Assembly: GCA_036346275.1 (NCBI GenBank)
Contig: CM070719.1
Location: 27,608,093-27,672,092, forward strand
Source of the DNA: Otatea glauca
Lineage: Eukaryota > Streptophyta > Magnoliopsida > Poales > Poaceae
Direction: 5' to 3'
DNA length: 64,000 nt
Part shown: one piece after another, positions 46,226 to 58,306 of the stretch
How positions within the stretch are numbered: the stretch's first letter is position 1
Layout: every line of letters begins with the position of its first letter
The notes under the pieces: model-generated
Told to the model about the DNA's origin: nothing
Seen by the model: the letters and a program-made list of their open reading frames with translations, nothing else
Database searches by the model: none
Position numbers and translations under genes: made by a program

Positions 46226-49200
46226 AATAGGAACTAGAGCATCCTCTGTTGGAATGCCAGAGGAATGAACTCTAAAGAAAACCTTAGAGCTAAGGTTGAA
46301 GAAGGAAGTCGTTCGATCGTTTGTCTCCAAGAAACAAAAAAGCAAATCATCCAGCACTCCATCCTTAAATTGTTCATGCCTCGGCACGTTGACAAATTTG
46401 CCTTCTCCCCCTCTAATGGAAATTCGGGGGCACATCCTCATAGCCTGGTCCAGCTCCAACTTCAATGGAAGTGTCATCTTTCAATGTTCCTTTGACATTA
46501 CGGTTAGCTTCACCTCTAATCATGATGGCCGTCCTTGGACTCTCACCAATATTTATGGCCCTTGTCCTTGTGCTAGGCAGGCAAGAGATGAGTTCATTTA
46601 CTGGTCCTCCCAGCTCAACCTCAAACAAAACCCAAACTGGATTTTCATGGGAGATTTCAATTTCATCCGCTCGATCCAAAACAGAATCAAGCTTGCCAAC
46701 AACATCCATGATATCATGGTTTTCAACAGTGCCATCAGTTCTTTAGACCTGATTGAGTTACCCCTAAAAGGCCGTAGCTTCACTTGGAGTAATATGCAGG
46801 AAGATTTGTTGTTGCAGCAACTAGATTAGTTCTTTACCTCCCTGAATTGGACCTCTACTTTCCCTAACACCACAATTGCCCCAAGGTCTCATCTGTTCAG
46901 GTTTGAGAACTACTGGATTGATCACCTAGGATTCCTTGACCTAGTTCAACAATCCTGGAACATTCAGGTCCATGGAATAGATGCGGCCATATCTCAACAC
47001 AGAGCTAAAGAACCTAAGGAGACACCTCAAAGACCGGAGTAAGCAGTTATCCAATCTCTCAAAACTCATCAAAAATTGTAATGCGGCCATCCTCCTTTTC
47101 GATGATTTGGAAGAGAGAAGAACTTTATTCCTCACGGAGCTCAATTTCAGATTCATTTTGAAAAATCATCTGGCTTAGTTGCTCCATTACAAATAGTTGT
47201 ATTGGAGAAAAAGAAATACCATACGCTAGATGAAACTTGTTGATGAAAACACCAAATTCTTTCACTCAATAGTAACAAAAAATACAGAAAATTAAGGTCA
47301 CTCATCTTCACACAAAGGATGGCAACATTGTAAGTGATCACCATATTAAAGCAGCTATATTGTGGACTACCTTCAAGAGCAGAATGGGTATTTCAAACCA
47401 ACCAATCATGCATTTTGATCTCTTGGAGTTAGTCCCTAATGTCAATGGCCTGGACTCTCTGGTTCTTCCATTCACAAAAGAGGAAATTGACAGTGTCGTG
47501 CAATCCCCCCTTGACAAAGCCCCGGGTCTAGATGGCTTCAATGGTATTAAAAAATGCTGGCACATCATTGCAGATGATTTTTACTCTCTCTGCAATCAGT
47601 TCTACTCACAGGATATTAGTGTCCAAAGCATAAATGGTTCTTCCATAGTGTTTGTGCCAAAGAAAATTAGTCCACAGACAGTTAATGATTACAGGCCTAC
47701 TCACTGCTCAATTCCAATTTGAAGCTGATCACAAAGCTCCTCGCAAACAGGTTATAGAATATCATCCTGCAACTAGTCCACATAAATCAATATGGATTTC
47801 TCAAGACCAGAATTATGCAAGATTCCCTATCCTAGTCATTCGAATACATCCATCAATGTCACTAAAGTCGAAGACAAATTGTTATCATCAAGCTATATTT
47901 CGAAAAGGCCTTCGACACAATTGAGCACTCAGCATCATAGTATGATGAGATAAAAAGGTCTTCCCTAGAGATGGATCACTTGGACCCAACAGATCCTCTC
48001 ACCGGCTTCCACCTCCATTATCCTAAATGGAGTTCCAGGCAAAAAATTCCAGTGCAAAGAGGAGTAAGACAAGGAGATCCATTGTCCCCACTCCTTTTTG
48101 TTCTGGCTATTGATCTGCTACAATCCATAGTAAATAAAGCTGCTCAAAGAGGTATCATCTAGCTACCAATCTCGGTACAAGGTGATTCAGACTACCGCAT
48201 TGTCCATTACGTGGATGACACTCTTTTGATCATGCCATCTTGTGCCAGACAGCTAATATGTATGAAGAGCCTCTTAACTACCTTTACAGCTTCTACTTGC
48301 CTGAAAGTCTGAAGGACCGAAATGACGATCAGAGGGGGGGGGGGCGAATGATCCCAAATAAAATTTCACCACTCAAAATAATCCAACCAAGTCTACAAGG
48401 AGAATACTCAAAAAGGAGCAAACCAAATGGGCTAGCTGTCCTGAATGGCCGGTGCTACTGCTGGGTGGGCGGTAGCACACGTGGCCAATAGCACCGCACA
48501 GGGAATGGTAGCACCGGCCTCAAGAACAGCAGTAAGAATAGTCTAAAAAACAACACGAACTCAAAAGCCAAATTGATGCAACTTTTCATTGGCTAGACAC
48601 AAACTCATGACTTGGTAGATGTGATCTTAAGGATGTTAGGAACTCATTCCAACCTTCAATCTGGGAAGGAAGAACACACCAAGTTCAAGCAAAATATAAG
48701 AACTTGATCTTAGACTTGCTCGTGGGGTTTTAATGATCAAGATGATCTTGGGTAACCTTCTACACGTCATAGCAAGTAAGAACACAAGTCAAAAACTCCG
48801 CAAGCACGATCTACAAGAATGGATCACTCAAGAACACAAGATCGATTTCTTGCAACAAAAACACAACGATTCTATGAAATAAGAATCAATAGTATGTAGA
48901 AGGAGGGGAGGCAAATCCAAATTGCGTATAAGTAAATTGCAAGAAGGTAAGTGTGGAATTTAAATGCTTGAAGGTAAATTGCTGAATTTAATGCTCAATG
49001 TAAATGCGGAGAATAAATTCAGAATTTAGAGAACTAGGTTTTTCATTTTCTGGAAGGGAGGTTTACATAGCCTCACAACAAAGTGGGCAGAGCCCAAAGG
49101 AGTACAAAACCTCTAAAACCATCAAGAGGAGGAAGGCCACCCCTCCCCCTCTATTTATACTACTCTTGGGCCACCTACCACTCTTGGATGAGTCCCTCAA

Positions 49201-51500
49201 CCCTAGAGCACTCCATCAAGGGCTAGGATTGACCCACTCACATAGCCATGCAAGGGCTAACCTATAACCCACCAAACAAACCGGGTTTTCTTGCACGGTT
49301 TTCAAAGCACACTAACTAGACCCGCTATCCTATCAACAAGACCGTGATCTGACGGCCCTCATTGATCCAAGTAGCTTCTAGCTAGCATCTCAACCGTTCC
49401 TTGTCTTCTTGGCTTGCCACGACTCCGTCTCTGATCATCTTCCGATGATTCCCGACCGTTTGGACCTCCGGCACACCTCGCCTAGTCCAGGTCATCCTTC
49501 GCCTCACCATGAACTAGCTTTGTCGTCTTGCAACCATCAAAAATAAGGAAACACATCACATAGTAATGTCCAAAAAGATATGCAATGAAATCTATCAAAA
49601 ACACAAGTTTTAATGCATTCTTGCTCATTAGGGCCGGTGCTACTGCTCCTAGGCCGGTAGCACCACCCTAGAGCCGCACCAGAGAAAAACCACTCTCTGG
49701 AATTTTCACACCGGTCATTTGGGCCGGTGATACTGCTATCCCGGTAGCACCGGACTACCATGGGCGGTAGCATCGGACCGCCACAATGCCCAAAAATGCA
49801 CCTCTTTGGAAATATCACACCGCTCTACGAGGCTGGTGCTACCGCTTGACCGGGAGCACCGGCCTTCCAAATCCCCCAAGAATACCCTCTCGGGTTTTTA
49901 CACACTGCTCTAGGGATCGGTGCTACCGCTCGGCCGGTAGCACCGGGCTACCATAGCCGGTAGCACCGGAAGTGTAGATAGAGCTCAAGTTGCTTCAAAT
50001 TGAAAATCCAATTCAAATCAAACTCAAATCGGAGCATATCAAGCTCACATCTAGTCAAATACTCATCACAAACATGGGTAGACCTCCATATGGTCTTTCA
50101 AAGTCAACTACCACAAATCATCAATGTACCCAATCAACATGGACACAAAATAGCTTACCATTCTTGCAGACACCTTCAGATGCTCAAAAGGGCAAATGCC
50201 TTTCAGTTATCTTGGATTGCCCCTTGGGACCACAAGACCAAAGATGAAGGACTATGCTCCTCTCATTGACAGAATTGAACATCGGCTCACGGGCAGTACA
50301 TCATTACTTTCTTATGGAGGAAGACTTACAATGGTGAACTCAGTGATGTCTCTCCTACTGACTTACTTCATGTGCACTCTCAAATTACCCACAACGGTAA
50401 TCAATCAGATTGATAGAGCCTGAAAACATTGCTTATAGAGAAGGTCTGACGATCTTTAAAAAAGAAGCCCACTTTGGTAGCATGGAACAAGGTCTGTGTT
50501 CCTAAAAATAAAGGAGGTTTGGGAGTCCTGAACTTAAGCATCCAAAACCGGACCTTGCTACTCAAGCACATGAATATTTTTTACAACAAGGACACTCCAT
50601 AGGTTCACCTATTGTGGAGTAAGTACTATCAAAATTGCATCCCTCATTCATCCAAGACGCTAGGATCTTTCTGGTGGAGGGATTTCATGAAGATGGCTGA
50701 TCATTTCGGAGGTATTGCAACTATAACGGTAGGCTCAGGAACAATAATGAGCTTCTAGAAAAATTTATGGAACAATAACCTCTCCTGTATCATGTTTCCA
50801 GCCCTCTTTTCCTACGCCAAGAATGCTAATATTTCAGTCCCATCTTTCTTCCATGAAGCAAATTGGGCAAACCACTTCAACTTACCCCTTTCGGAACAGG
50901 CCTTCACTGAACTTCAAGAGCTCACAACCCTTTTACAAGATTTCAATTGCTCTCCCGAGACATAGGACCAGTGGAGTTACATCTGGGGTCACTCTATCTA
51001 CTCGTCCCGAAATTATTATAAGCATATCTTCCAAGCCATCTCTGCCCCGATGCCCCTAAAATGGATTTGGCACACCAAATGTGTCCCCAAACTATGAGTT
51101 TTTGCCTGGCTACTCCTCCAAGACCACCTCAACACCAAAACCATGCTAATTAGGAGGAAATAGTGCACAAGGCAGGACACGTACTGCAACCTCTGCCTTC
51201 GTATGGAACAGAAACAACTGCACACCTATTCTTTGAATGCCAATTTAGCAACAAATGCTGTCAACTCCTTGGAATTCACTGGGATCCCTCCATCAACATC
51301 TTTAAGAGGATTCAGAGAGCCAAGCAAAATTCTGCCCACGTGTTCTTCATGGAGATGTTCATCATTGGCTCATGGCACATTTGGAAACAACGTAATAGAA
51401 AGATTTTTAATCAAGTTAATTAGTCCATCGACGACTGGAAAGCTGATTTCATCGCTGACGTTAGGTTGCACTGCCAAGATTCAAAGCTTCTCTTAGGCTC
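46226..51500 (+). pseudogene. LINE ORF2: endonuclease, reverse transcriptase, zinc-binding end
   Basis: Endonuclease words: CWNARGMNSKENLRAKVEE, IVCLQETK (46226-46345), WTLTNIYGPC, NWIFMGDFNFIRS (46560-46680). RT words: LPFTKEEIDSVVQ, DKAPGLDGFN (47460-47545), VQRGVRQGDPLSPLLFVLAI (48050-48115) and HYVDDTLLIM near 48207-48240. After the solo LTR the frame resumes with NYHKSSMYPIN, then FSYLGLPLGTTRPKMKDYAPLIDRI, GGLGVLNLSIQN and a zf-RVT part (CNLCLRMEQ, THVFFMEMFIIGSWHIWKQRN). Stops and frame changes are numerous. Confidence 0.85.
48310..50100 (-). mobile_element. Solo SIRE-type copia LTR inside the LINE
   Basis: It runs from TGAAGGACCG to GGTCTTTCA on the plus strand (minus orientation) with identical 5-bp duplications AAGTC at 48305-48309 and 50101-50105. 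Its ends match the Copia-2 LTRs. The LINE frame reads straight across when the LTR and one duplication are removed. It contains many CGGTAGCACCG/CGGTGCTACCG words (48446-48520, 49630-49970). Confidence 0.93.
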
Positions 51501-51723
51501 ATCATTAATTGCTTCTTGGATTAATCCTTTGTAAGATCCACATTGTAAGGTCCATTCTGTATTACTCTGCTTCCCTCTCTTTCTTCGTCCCCCTCCCTCC
51601 ATCTCTATATTCTATTTTTGTTTTCCTCCTTTTTCTGTTTTGGATTATGCTTGTATCATTATTTTATTTTATTTATTTACCTTCGCAGTTGGAGCCTCTC
51701 CTACTGTTTACCCATCGAAAAAA

Positions 51724-52628
51724 GGAAGTTCAAAGTTTAATTAGTCGAATAGCAGCACCTAGTCACTTTATTTCTCGATCAGGTGAACGTGTGTTGTTTT
51801 TCTTTAAGGTAATTCAAAAACAATAAGTTTCACTGGTCGAATGAAGCAAATAAAGCCTTTGAGAAAACTTATTTAGCAAGCTCACCCATATTGGTCTCAC
51901 CGTACCTTGGAAAAACTTTGTTGGCATATTTGGTTGCTACACCTAATATGGTTAGTGCAGTACTGGTCGCAATATTAGATAAGGTCCAACGACCTATGTA
52001 CTATGTAAGTGAAGTATTACATAGACCAAAGGGGCGTTACCCTCAAGTACAAAAATTACTTCATGCCCTATTAATGGCTTCTCCTAAGCTAAGACATTAT
52101 TTTTAATAACTTAAGATTACAGTACCATCGTCCTTCACCTTAAAAAATATTCTTCTTAATCAAGAGGTAACCGGTCGTATTGCTAAATGGCCAATATAAC
52201 TTGGGTCATTCGATATCCATTCTGTTGCCCGAACAACAGTTAAGTCTCAATCTTTGCCAGATTTCATATCTGAATGGACTAATTCTTAACCATAGGAATA
52301 GATGGAGTCTAGCCTAGACGACCATTGAATATTATATTTTGTTGGTTCTCCATAAATTAAAGGCTAGCTGGTGGTAAAATATTGGTCATGCCACAAGGGG
52401 ACCAATTACAGTATATAATCCAAATACAATTCCCTACTACGAATAATAAGTAGAGTGTGAAGGTCTTCTAGGTGAGCTCCCAGCAACAAACTCCCATGTT
52501 ATCCATCGACTTTTAGCAAAACGTGATTCGCTATTGGGTGTACACTAGTTAGTAAGGAATACCATGTTACAATTACACAATGGCTCACTACCTGAATGAA
52601 GAGAGGAAATTTGAAAAAAAAAACATTA
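51724..52628 (+). pseudogene. Gypsy-5 RNase H and second RNase H remnants
   Basis: EVQSLISRIAAPSHFISRSGER continues the Tat RT/RNase H connection. The frame 51891-52106 has PNMVSAVLVAI, PMYYVSEVLHRPKGRYPQ and MASPKLRHYF. Further on, FISEWTNS, ILYFVGSP and GDQLQYIIQIQFPTTN mark the second RNase H. Stops throughout. Confidence 0.75.
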
Positions 52629-52633
52629 GTAGT

Positions 52634-54229
52634 TGAAAGACCATGTGGAGGTCTATCCTAGATGGTGATGAGTAATTGACTGTGTTTTAGCATGAAGTGC
52701 TTGAGTTTGAGTTGAATTTGAATTGGATTTTCAAATTTGAAGCAATTTGAGTTAAGTCTGCCACGAGCGGCACTACGAACCTCTGGGAGCGGTAGTGCCG
52801 GCAAAAGCAGCACTACCGGCCCAAAGGGGCGGCAGTTATTTACAAGAAAAGTATTTTTGCGGGTTCTGAGTGCGAGCGGCACTACCGGCCTCTAGGGAAC
52901 GGTAGTGACGGTCTTTAAGCGAATTTTTAGGATTTAAATTTTAAAATTGTGGGCAATGCTATGTGATGTGTTTCCTTGTTTTTAATGCTTGCAGGTCAAT
53001 GAAGCTAGATCATTGTGAGGCGAAGGATGATCGTGACTAGGTGAGGTGCGCCAGAGGTTCAGACGATCGGGGATTGCCGAAAGATGATCGGAGAAGGAGT
53101 CGTGGTAAGACATGAAGACAATGAATAGACGAGATGCTAGCTAGGCGCTGCATAGATTAATGAGGGCCATTGGATCTTGGTCTAGTTGATAGGTTAGCGG
53201 GTCTAGTTAGTACGCTTTGAAAACCATGCAATAAAACCCATTTGCATGGCTGTATGAGTGGGTCAATCCTAGTCCTTGATGGTGTGCCTTAGGGTTTAGA
53301 ACTCATCCAAGGGTGGAGGATGACCCAAGACTAGTGTGAATGGGGTTGGGGTGCCTTCCCCTTCTTGAAGGTTTTAGAGGTTTTGATTCTCCTTTGAGCT
53401 TTGCCCACTTTGTTGTGAGGCTTTGTAAATCTCCCTTCGAGAAATGAAAAACCATTCCTCTCAATTCTGGATTTATTTTCCGCACTTAAATTCTGCACTT
53501 AAATTCAGTCTTTACATACTTGCAATTTACATTTATACAATTTGGATTTGCCTCCCCTCCTTCTACATGTTTTTGGATCTTTTGCTGAGCATGTAGATTG
53601 ATGGATGGGTCTTCTTTAGACCATATCCCAATCATCTAGGCAAGTCTTGAATTCTTTCTCGAAAGAAACCGATTTTTGTTCTTGAGAGGATCAATCTTGG
53701 AAGAATGAGTTTTGGGTGTTCTTGTGTTGAGTTCTAGCTTGCTATGACATGTAGGAAGCCATCTAGGATCATCTTGATCATCAAGAACCCACGAGCTAGC
53801 TGAGAGCTAAGTTTTTATTCTTGAGCCCGTTCTTGTGCACCATTCCCTAAAATTGAAAAAGGTCGGAACTTTGATGTTGATTCTTGCAATCAAGGGTTGG
53901 AATAGGTTCTTCACATGCATAGGAAGGTGTGCACAAAGTTTCATTGAGTTTGGATCAGCGGATCAAAAGATTCATCAATTTTCCTTTTTGAACTCGTGCT
54001 GAAATCACTGTTCATTCGCCTGTTTTTACTGTACCTACAGTAATTCGGCACTACTGCTACAGTACCCCGATAGTGCTGAGTTTGTGGTAGTGCCGACCTC
54101 AGGCTGAAAATTATGAAAACTGATTCTTCTGCTTCTATTTGATTTCTAAGGGTTTTGGCTTGGTTCGTTTGGGGGATAAAATTTATTTTGGGATCATTCA
54201 CCCCCTCTGATCGCTATCTCGGTTCTTCA
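52634..54229 (+). repeat. 5' LTR of Copia-2
   Basis: From TGAAAGACC to CGGTTCTTCA. Near 52757-52916 it has alternating GCGGCACTACCGG and GCGGTAGTGCCGG words that can pair. Confidence 0.92.
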
Positions 54230-54231
54230 AT

Positions 54232-54243
54232 TGGTATTAGAGC
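54232..54243 (+). other. Primer binding site of Copia-2
   Basis: TGGTATTAGAGC, one base different from the initiator tRNA-Met complement, two bases after the 5' LTR. Confidence 0.85.
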
Positions 54244-54283
54244 CAGTTTTGCTCTTTCATAGATCTTAACCGGTCTCAAGAGC

Positions 54284-55441
54284 CATGGCAATAGACAAGT
54301 ATTCCACCAAGCCTCCTAGTTTTTCTGGAGTTGATTTTCTGTTTTAGAAATCGCGACGAAGTCATACATCACTGCCCAAGGCTTCCTGATATGGCAGAAG
54401 GTGAAACTCCCGTATGAGGTTCCTACTGATTAAAATGTCACGGCCGGCAATATGGCTGACGTTGAGGTGAACGAGGCAAGGAACATTCTCATACAAGGTC
54501 TTAGCCGTAGTAAGTATGATAGGATTTCTCACCTCTGTTCTGCTCACCAGATGTGGGTGACTCTCGATGCTTATAATGAGGGCACTACCCAAATCAAGAC
54601 CATGAGATAGGACCAATTCAAGCATGACTACAACAAGTTTGAACAATACGCTGGTGAGAGTCTTGATGAGTGTTTTAGTCGCTTTACTAAGATTTTGAGC
54701 AATCTCCGAGCAGTTGGTTGCATATACTCTGACTCGGATAATGCTCGCCATTTCTTGACTGCACTCAATCTTAGAGTTTGGGAGATGAAGGTGACCACCA
54801 TCAAGGACACCACCGACTTGTCAACTTTGACTATTGACGGGCTTTATTCCCGCCTCAAGACTCATGAGATCGATGTCATCACTTGGAAGATGAAATCTCA
54901 GTTGATGTCTTCGGTCACCGATCCCATTAGATCTTCTTGTTCTGATTCTTCTATTGGTTTTTATCTCTCCACCCTTTGCAAGCTAAGCGATGATCAACTG
55001 GAAAAATTTTCAGAAAATGAGCTTGCTCTTCTTGCTCGCAAGTTTTCTCATGCCTACAAGAGGGTGAGAGAGAGGAAGAGTGGTGGCATGATCGCCTACT
55101 TTGAGTGTGGTGGTCCCAACCGCATTCGAGCGAATTGCCCCAAACAGGAGAATGCAAAGATCGACACCGACGGTTCGGCAAAGAATGATTACATCGACAA
55201 TAACCGCAACAAGAAGCCTCCAGTTCGCGAGCCGACGCGTGAGAAGAAGTACCACAACTTCTCCAAGAACAAGAAGCTCTTTCAACACGTCCTCGCCGCG
55301 CTTGATGACATCAACCTCTCTAACACGGAGACATGGAGCGACGAGGGCGAGGATGAACCACAAGAGAAGAAAGGCGGTGATGACTTCACCGGCATGTGCT
55401 TCATGGCAGACGCCAACGGCATCAACGAATCCGAGCTCTAA
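54284..55441 (+). pseudogene. Copia-2 gag
   Basis: From ATG at 54284 (MAIDKYSTKPPSFSGVDF) the capsid frame has early stops. The clean 248-codon part (54695-55441) has the UBN2-type capsid end (DGLYSRLKTHEID, KFSENELALLARKF) and a knuckle YFECGGPNRIRANC in which the first Cys is Tyr and the His is Arg, so zinc binding is probably lost. An acidic tail follows. Confidence 0.85.
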
Positions 55442-55619
55442 AGTGACTCGGACGATGTACCCTCCTATGACTAGCTCAATGAAGCTTTCTACAAATTAGG
55501 AAAATTTCATGCTAGAGCTAGAGCCAGGTGTATAGAGCTAGAGAAGGAAGTAGGTACCTTGATTCGGAAGTTAGCTTCTCTTAGATCTTCTCCCTCCCGA
55601 GTCACTTATAACTATTCTT

Positions 55620-56330
55620 TGTGTGATGCCTTGCTTGATGGTCAAAAACTTAGTTTGCTCTCCTTGCCGACATGGCAAGACGATTACTGCTTCTCATCCC
55701 CTAGTCATAGTTGTGATGACTGATGCACCAGGACAGCTTTTACATATGGACACCATTGGTCCAGCTAGAGTACAGTCAATGGGTGAGAAGTGGTATGTTC
55801 TTGTCATTGTTAATGATTTTTTGAGGTACTCTTGGGTTTTTTCATAGCCTCGGAGGATGAGTCTTTTACCCATTTCAGCGGTTTGGTTCACAGGTTGTCT
55901 CTTGAGCTCCCAGGTGCCCTATGAGCTATACGCAGTGATAATGGCACGGAGTTCAAGAACTCCTATTTTGAGAGTTTCTATGTGGAGTCTGGTATAGAGC
56001 ATCAGTTCTCCTCTCCCTACGTCCCTCAGCAAAATAGCATTGTGGAAAGGAAGAACATGACCCTGATAGAGATGGCCAGGATGATGCTAGACGAGTACAG
56101 CACTCCTAGAAAGTTTTGGGCTGAGGCTATTGCTACTGCTTGCCATGTTTCTAATTGCGTATTCTTCAGAGCACATTTGCACCGTACTTCTTACGAGTTG
56201 AGGTATGGGTGAGAGCCTAGTGTTTCTCATTTTCGTGTGTTTGGTTGCAAGTGTTTCATTTTTAAGTCTGGTAACCTGGACAAATTTGAGTCTCGTTCTT
56301 CTGATGGTATATTTCTAGGTTATTCAACTT
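55620..56330 (+). pseudogene. Copia-2 integrase
   Basis: It begins at the zinc-region end LVCSPCRHGK, then HMDTIGPARVQSMGEKWYVLVIVNDF, IRSDNGTEFKN, HQFSSPYVPQQNSIVERKN and FWAEAIATACHVSN, then HFRVFGCKCFI. The D-D-E residues are visible, but several stops interrupt it. No protease motif precedes it. Confidence 0.85.
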
Positions 56331-58306
56331 CTTCTCGTAGCTATAGGGTCTGGAGTTGCGATGTGCATAGGATCATAGAGACTTGCGAGGTGACCTTTGA
56401 TGAGGCTAGCCCAGGAGCTACACCTGACATTTCAGGCTCTTCTTGCACCTCTGAGACCATCTTTGTAGAGGATGAGGATGATGGAGATGATGGTGTTCCA
56501 CCTGATCTAGTCCCCTCTACACTTGAGGTGCCTCCTATTTCCATTTTTGCACCTCAGGGAGACCGGCCCTTACCTTCTGACTCTCATGCAGCTAATGACT
56601 CTGCTCCTACCTCTTCTGTGCATGAGGTAGATGCCACTTCTGCTTGTGGACCTTCCCGTCATATTCAGCGTTCTTATTCATCTAATCAGATCATTGGCAA
56701 TCTGTTTGAGCGGATCACTCACTCAAAATTAGGTTTGTCTAGTTTCTGCATTCACTATGCCTTTGTTGCCTCCTTTGAGCCGAAAGATGTTTCTGATGAA
56801 TTATCGGATGAGTCATGGATTAATGCTATGCATGAGAAACTTGAGAACTTCGAGAGGAAAAAGGTTTGGCAGCTTGTCGAGCCCCCATCTAGTTATAATA
56901 TCATTGGAACCAAGTGGGTGTTCAAGAAAAAGCAGAGTGAGGATGGGGTTGTCATTAGAAACAAGGCTAGACTAGTTGCACAGGGCTTTTCTCAGGTTGA
57001 GGGTCTTGACTTTGAGGAGACTTTTGCCCCTGTAGCTAAACTAGAGTCTATTAGGATCCTACTTGCATTCTCTTTATCCAAGAGCTTCAAGCTATCAAAT
57101 AGATGTCAAGAGTGCATTCCTCAATGGGTATATTGAGAAAAAGGTGTATGTCAAGCAACCTCCAGGATTCGAGAACCCCAAGTTTCTGAGTCATGTATAC
57201 AAGCTTTCCAAAGTTTTGTATGGACTCAAGCAGGCCCCTAGAGCATGGTATGAGAGGCTCAAGTCTTATCTTCTCAGTCATGACTTCAAGATGGGCATAA
57301 TAGATAAGACTCTGTTCATTAGACACCATGAGTCTCACCTTCTTCTCGTCCAGATTTATGTGGATGATATCATTTTTGGTGGCTCATCTCTTTCTCTTGT
57401 GTCTCAGTTTTCTGACGTGATGAGCACAGAGTTTGAGATGAGTATGATGGGCGAGTTGAGTTACTACCTTGGCTTCCAAATCAAGCAGACTCGGGAGGGC
57501 ACCTTCTTGCATCAAGGCAAGTACACCTGAGACCTCCTGAGACGCTTTGACATGTCTGACGGGAAGCCAGTGATAACTTCTATGGCCACCACTGTTGTTC
57601 ATGAGCCTGATGAGGATGGTAAGCCTACTGATCAAAAGGAGTTTTGGAGCATGATCGGCTCTCTCTTGTACCTCACTGCCTCGAGGTCGGATATACATTT
57701 TTCTGTGTGTCTGTGCGCTCGATTTCAGGCTTCTACTCGCGCCTCTCACCGCCAAGTGGTGAAGTGCATCTCAGGTACCTTCGTGCTACCATTGACTATG
57801 GTATTTGGTACTCTTCTTCTTTTTATCTATCTCTTCGAGTCTTTTCATATGCAGATTTTGCTAGTTGTAGGATAGATAGGAAGAGCACTTCTGACACTTG
57901 CCAATTCATTGGCACTTCTCTTGTTTCTTGGTCATCAGGAAGCATTCCGGAGTTGCCTGATCCATCGCGAGGCCAAATATGTTCTGCAGCCGATTCTTTG
58001 AGCTGAGTTCTCTGGATGAGATTGACCTTGCAGGAATTTGGGTTAGAGATAGAGAGTGTGCTACTTTTCTGTGACAACACTTCTGCTATTTGCATTGCTA
58101 AGAACCCAGTGCAGCATTCCCGGACCAAGCACATTGATATTAGATATCACTTCCTTAGAGACCATGTGGAGAAGGGTGATATCGCGCTTCAGTTTGTAGA
58201 GAGTGACCTCCAGCTAGCCGATATCTTTACCAAGCCTTTGGATAGCTCCAAGTTTGTTGCCCTGAGGAGTGAGCTTGGAGTCGTGTGCCCTTACGGCCTA
58301 TTGTGA
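56331..58306 (+). pseudogene. Copia-2 reverse transcriptase and RNase H
   Basis: An acidic linker (56400-56650) leads to KKVWQLVEPPSSYNIIGTKW, KARLVAQGFSQVEGLDFEET; after a frame change, VKSAFLNGYIEKKVYVKQPP, YGLKQAPRAWYERL and the catalytic IYVDDIIFGG (57354-57380). RNase H: DNTSAICIAKNPVQHSRTKH, VESDLQLADIFTKPLDSSKF. TGA near 57528 and a frame change near 57770 break it. Confidence 0.88.

Larger units (their letters stand above)
46193..51723 (+). mobile_element. L1-type LINE, 5' truncated, inserted in Gypsy-5
   Basis: The segment starts at the beginning of the endonuclease, so ORF1 is missing, and ends with CCATCGAAAAAA (a short A-tail) at 51723. Near-identical words flank it (GAAAGTTCAA at 46183-46192; GGAAGTTCAA at 51724-51733), a LINE-type target duplication of about nine bases. 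On both sides the Tat gypsy pol continues. A solo SIRE LTR (48310-50100) interrupts ORF2. The 3' end (GGAGCCTCTCCT near 51690) matches the usual end of grass L1 elements. Confidence 0.85.
44400..52628 (+). mobile_element. Gypsy-5: Tat-lineage gypsy remnant, split by a LINE
   Basis: Pieces on the plus strand, in order: an LTR-like part with TATAAATAG (44679-44687), a protease-to-RT linker (near 45030-45200), RT (about 45390-46190), then after the LINE RNase H (51724-52110) and a second, archaeal-type RNase H remnant (about 52320-52480). The second RNase H is a hallmark of Tat elements. Gag and much of PR are deleted, and all parts have stops. The right limit is set by the Copia-2 insertion. 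Confidence 0.7.

Noticed and set aside
48338..48349. Run of G residues at the start of the solo SIRE LTR
   Set aside because: Related LTRs have a shorter G-run at the same place, so it is a length change of a homopolymer, possibly a sequencing error.
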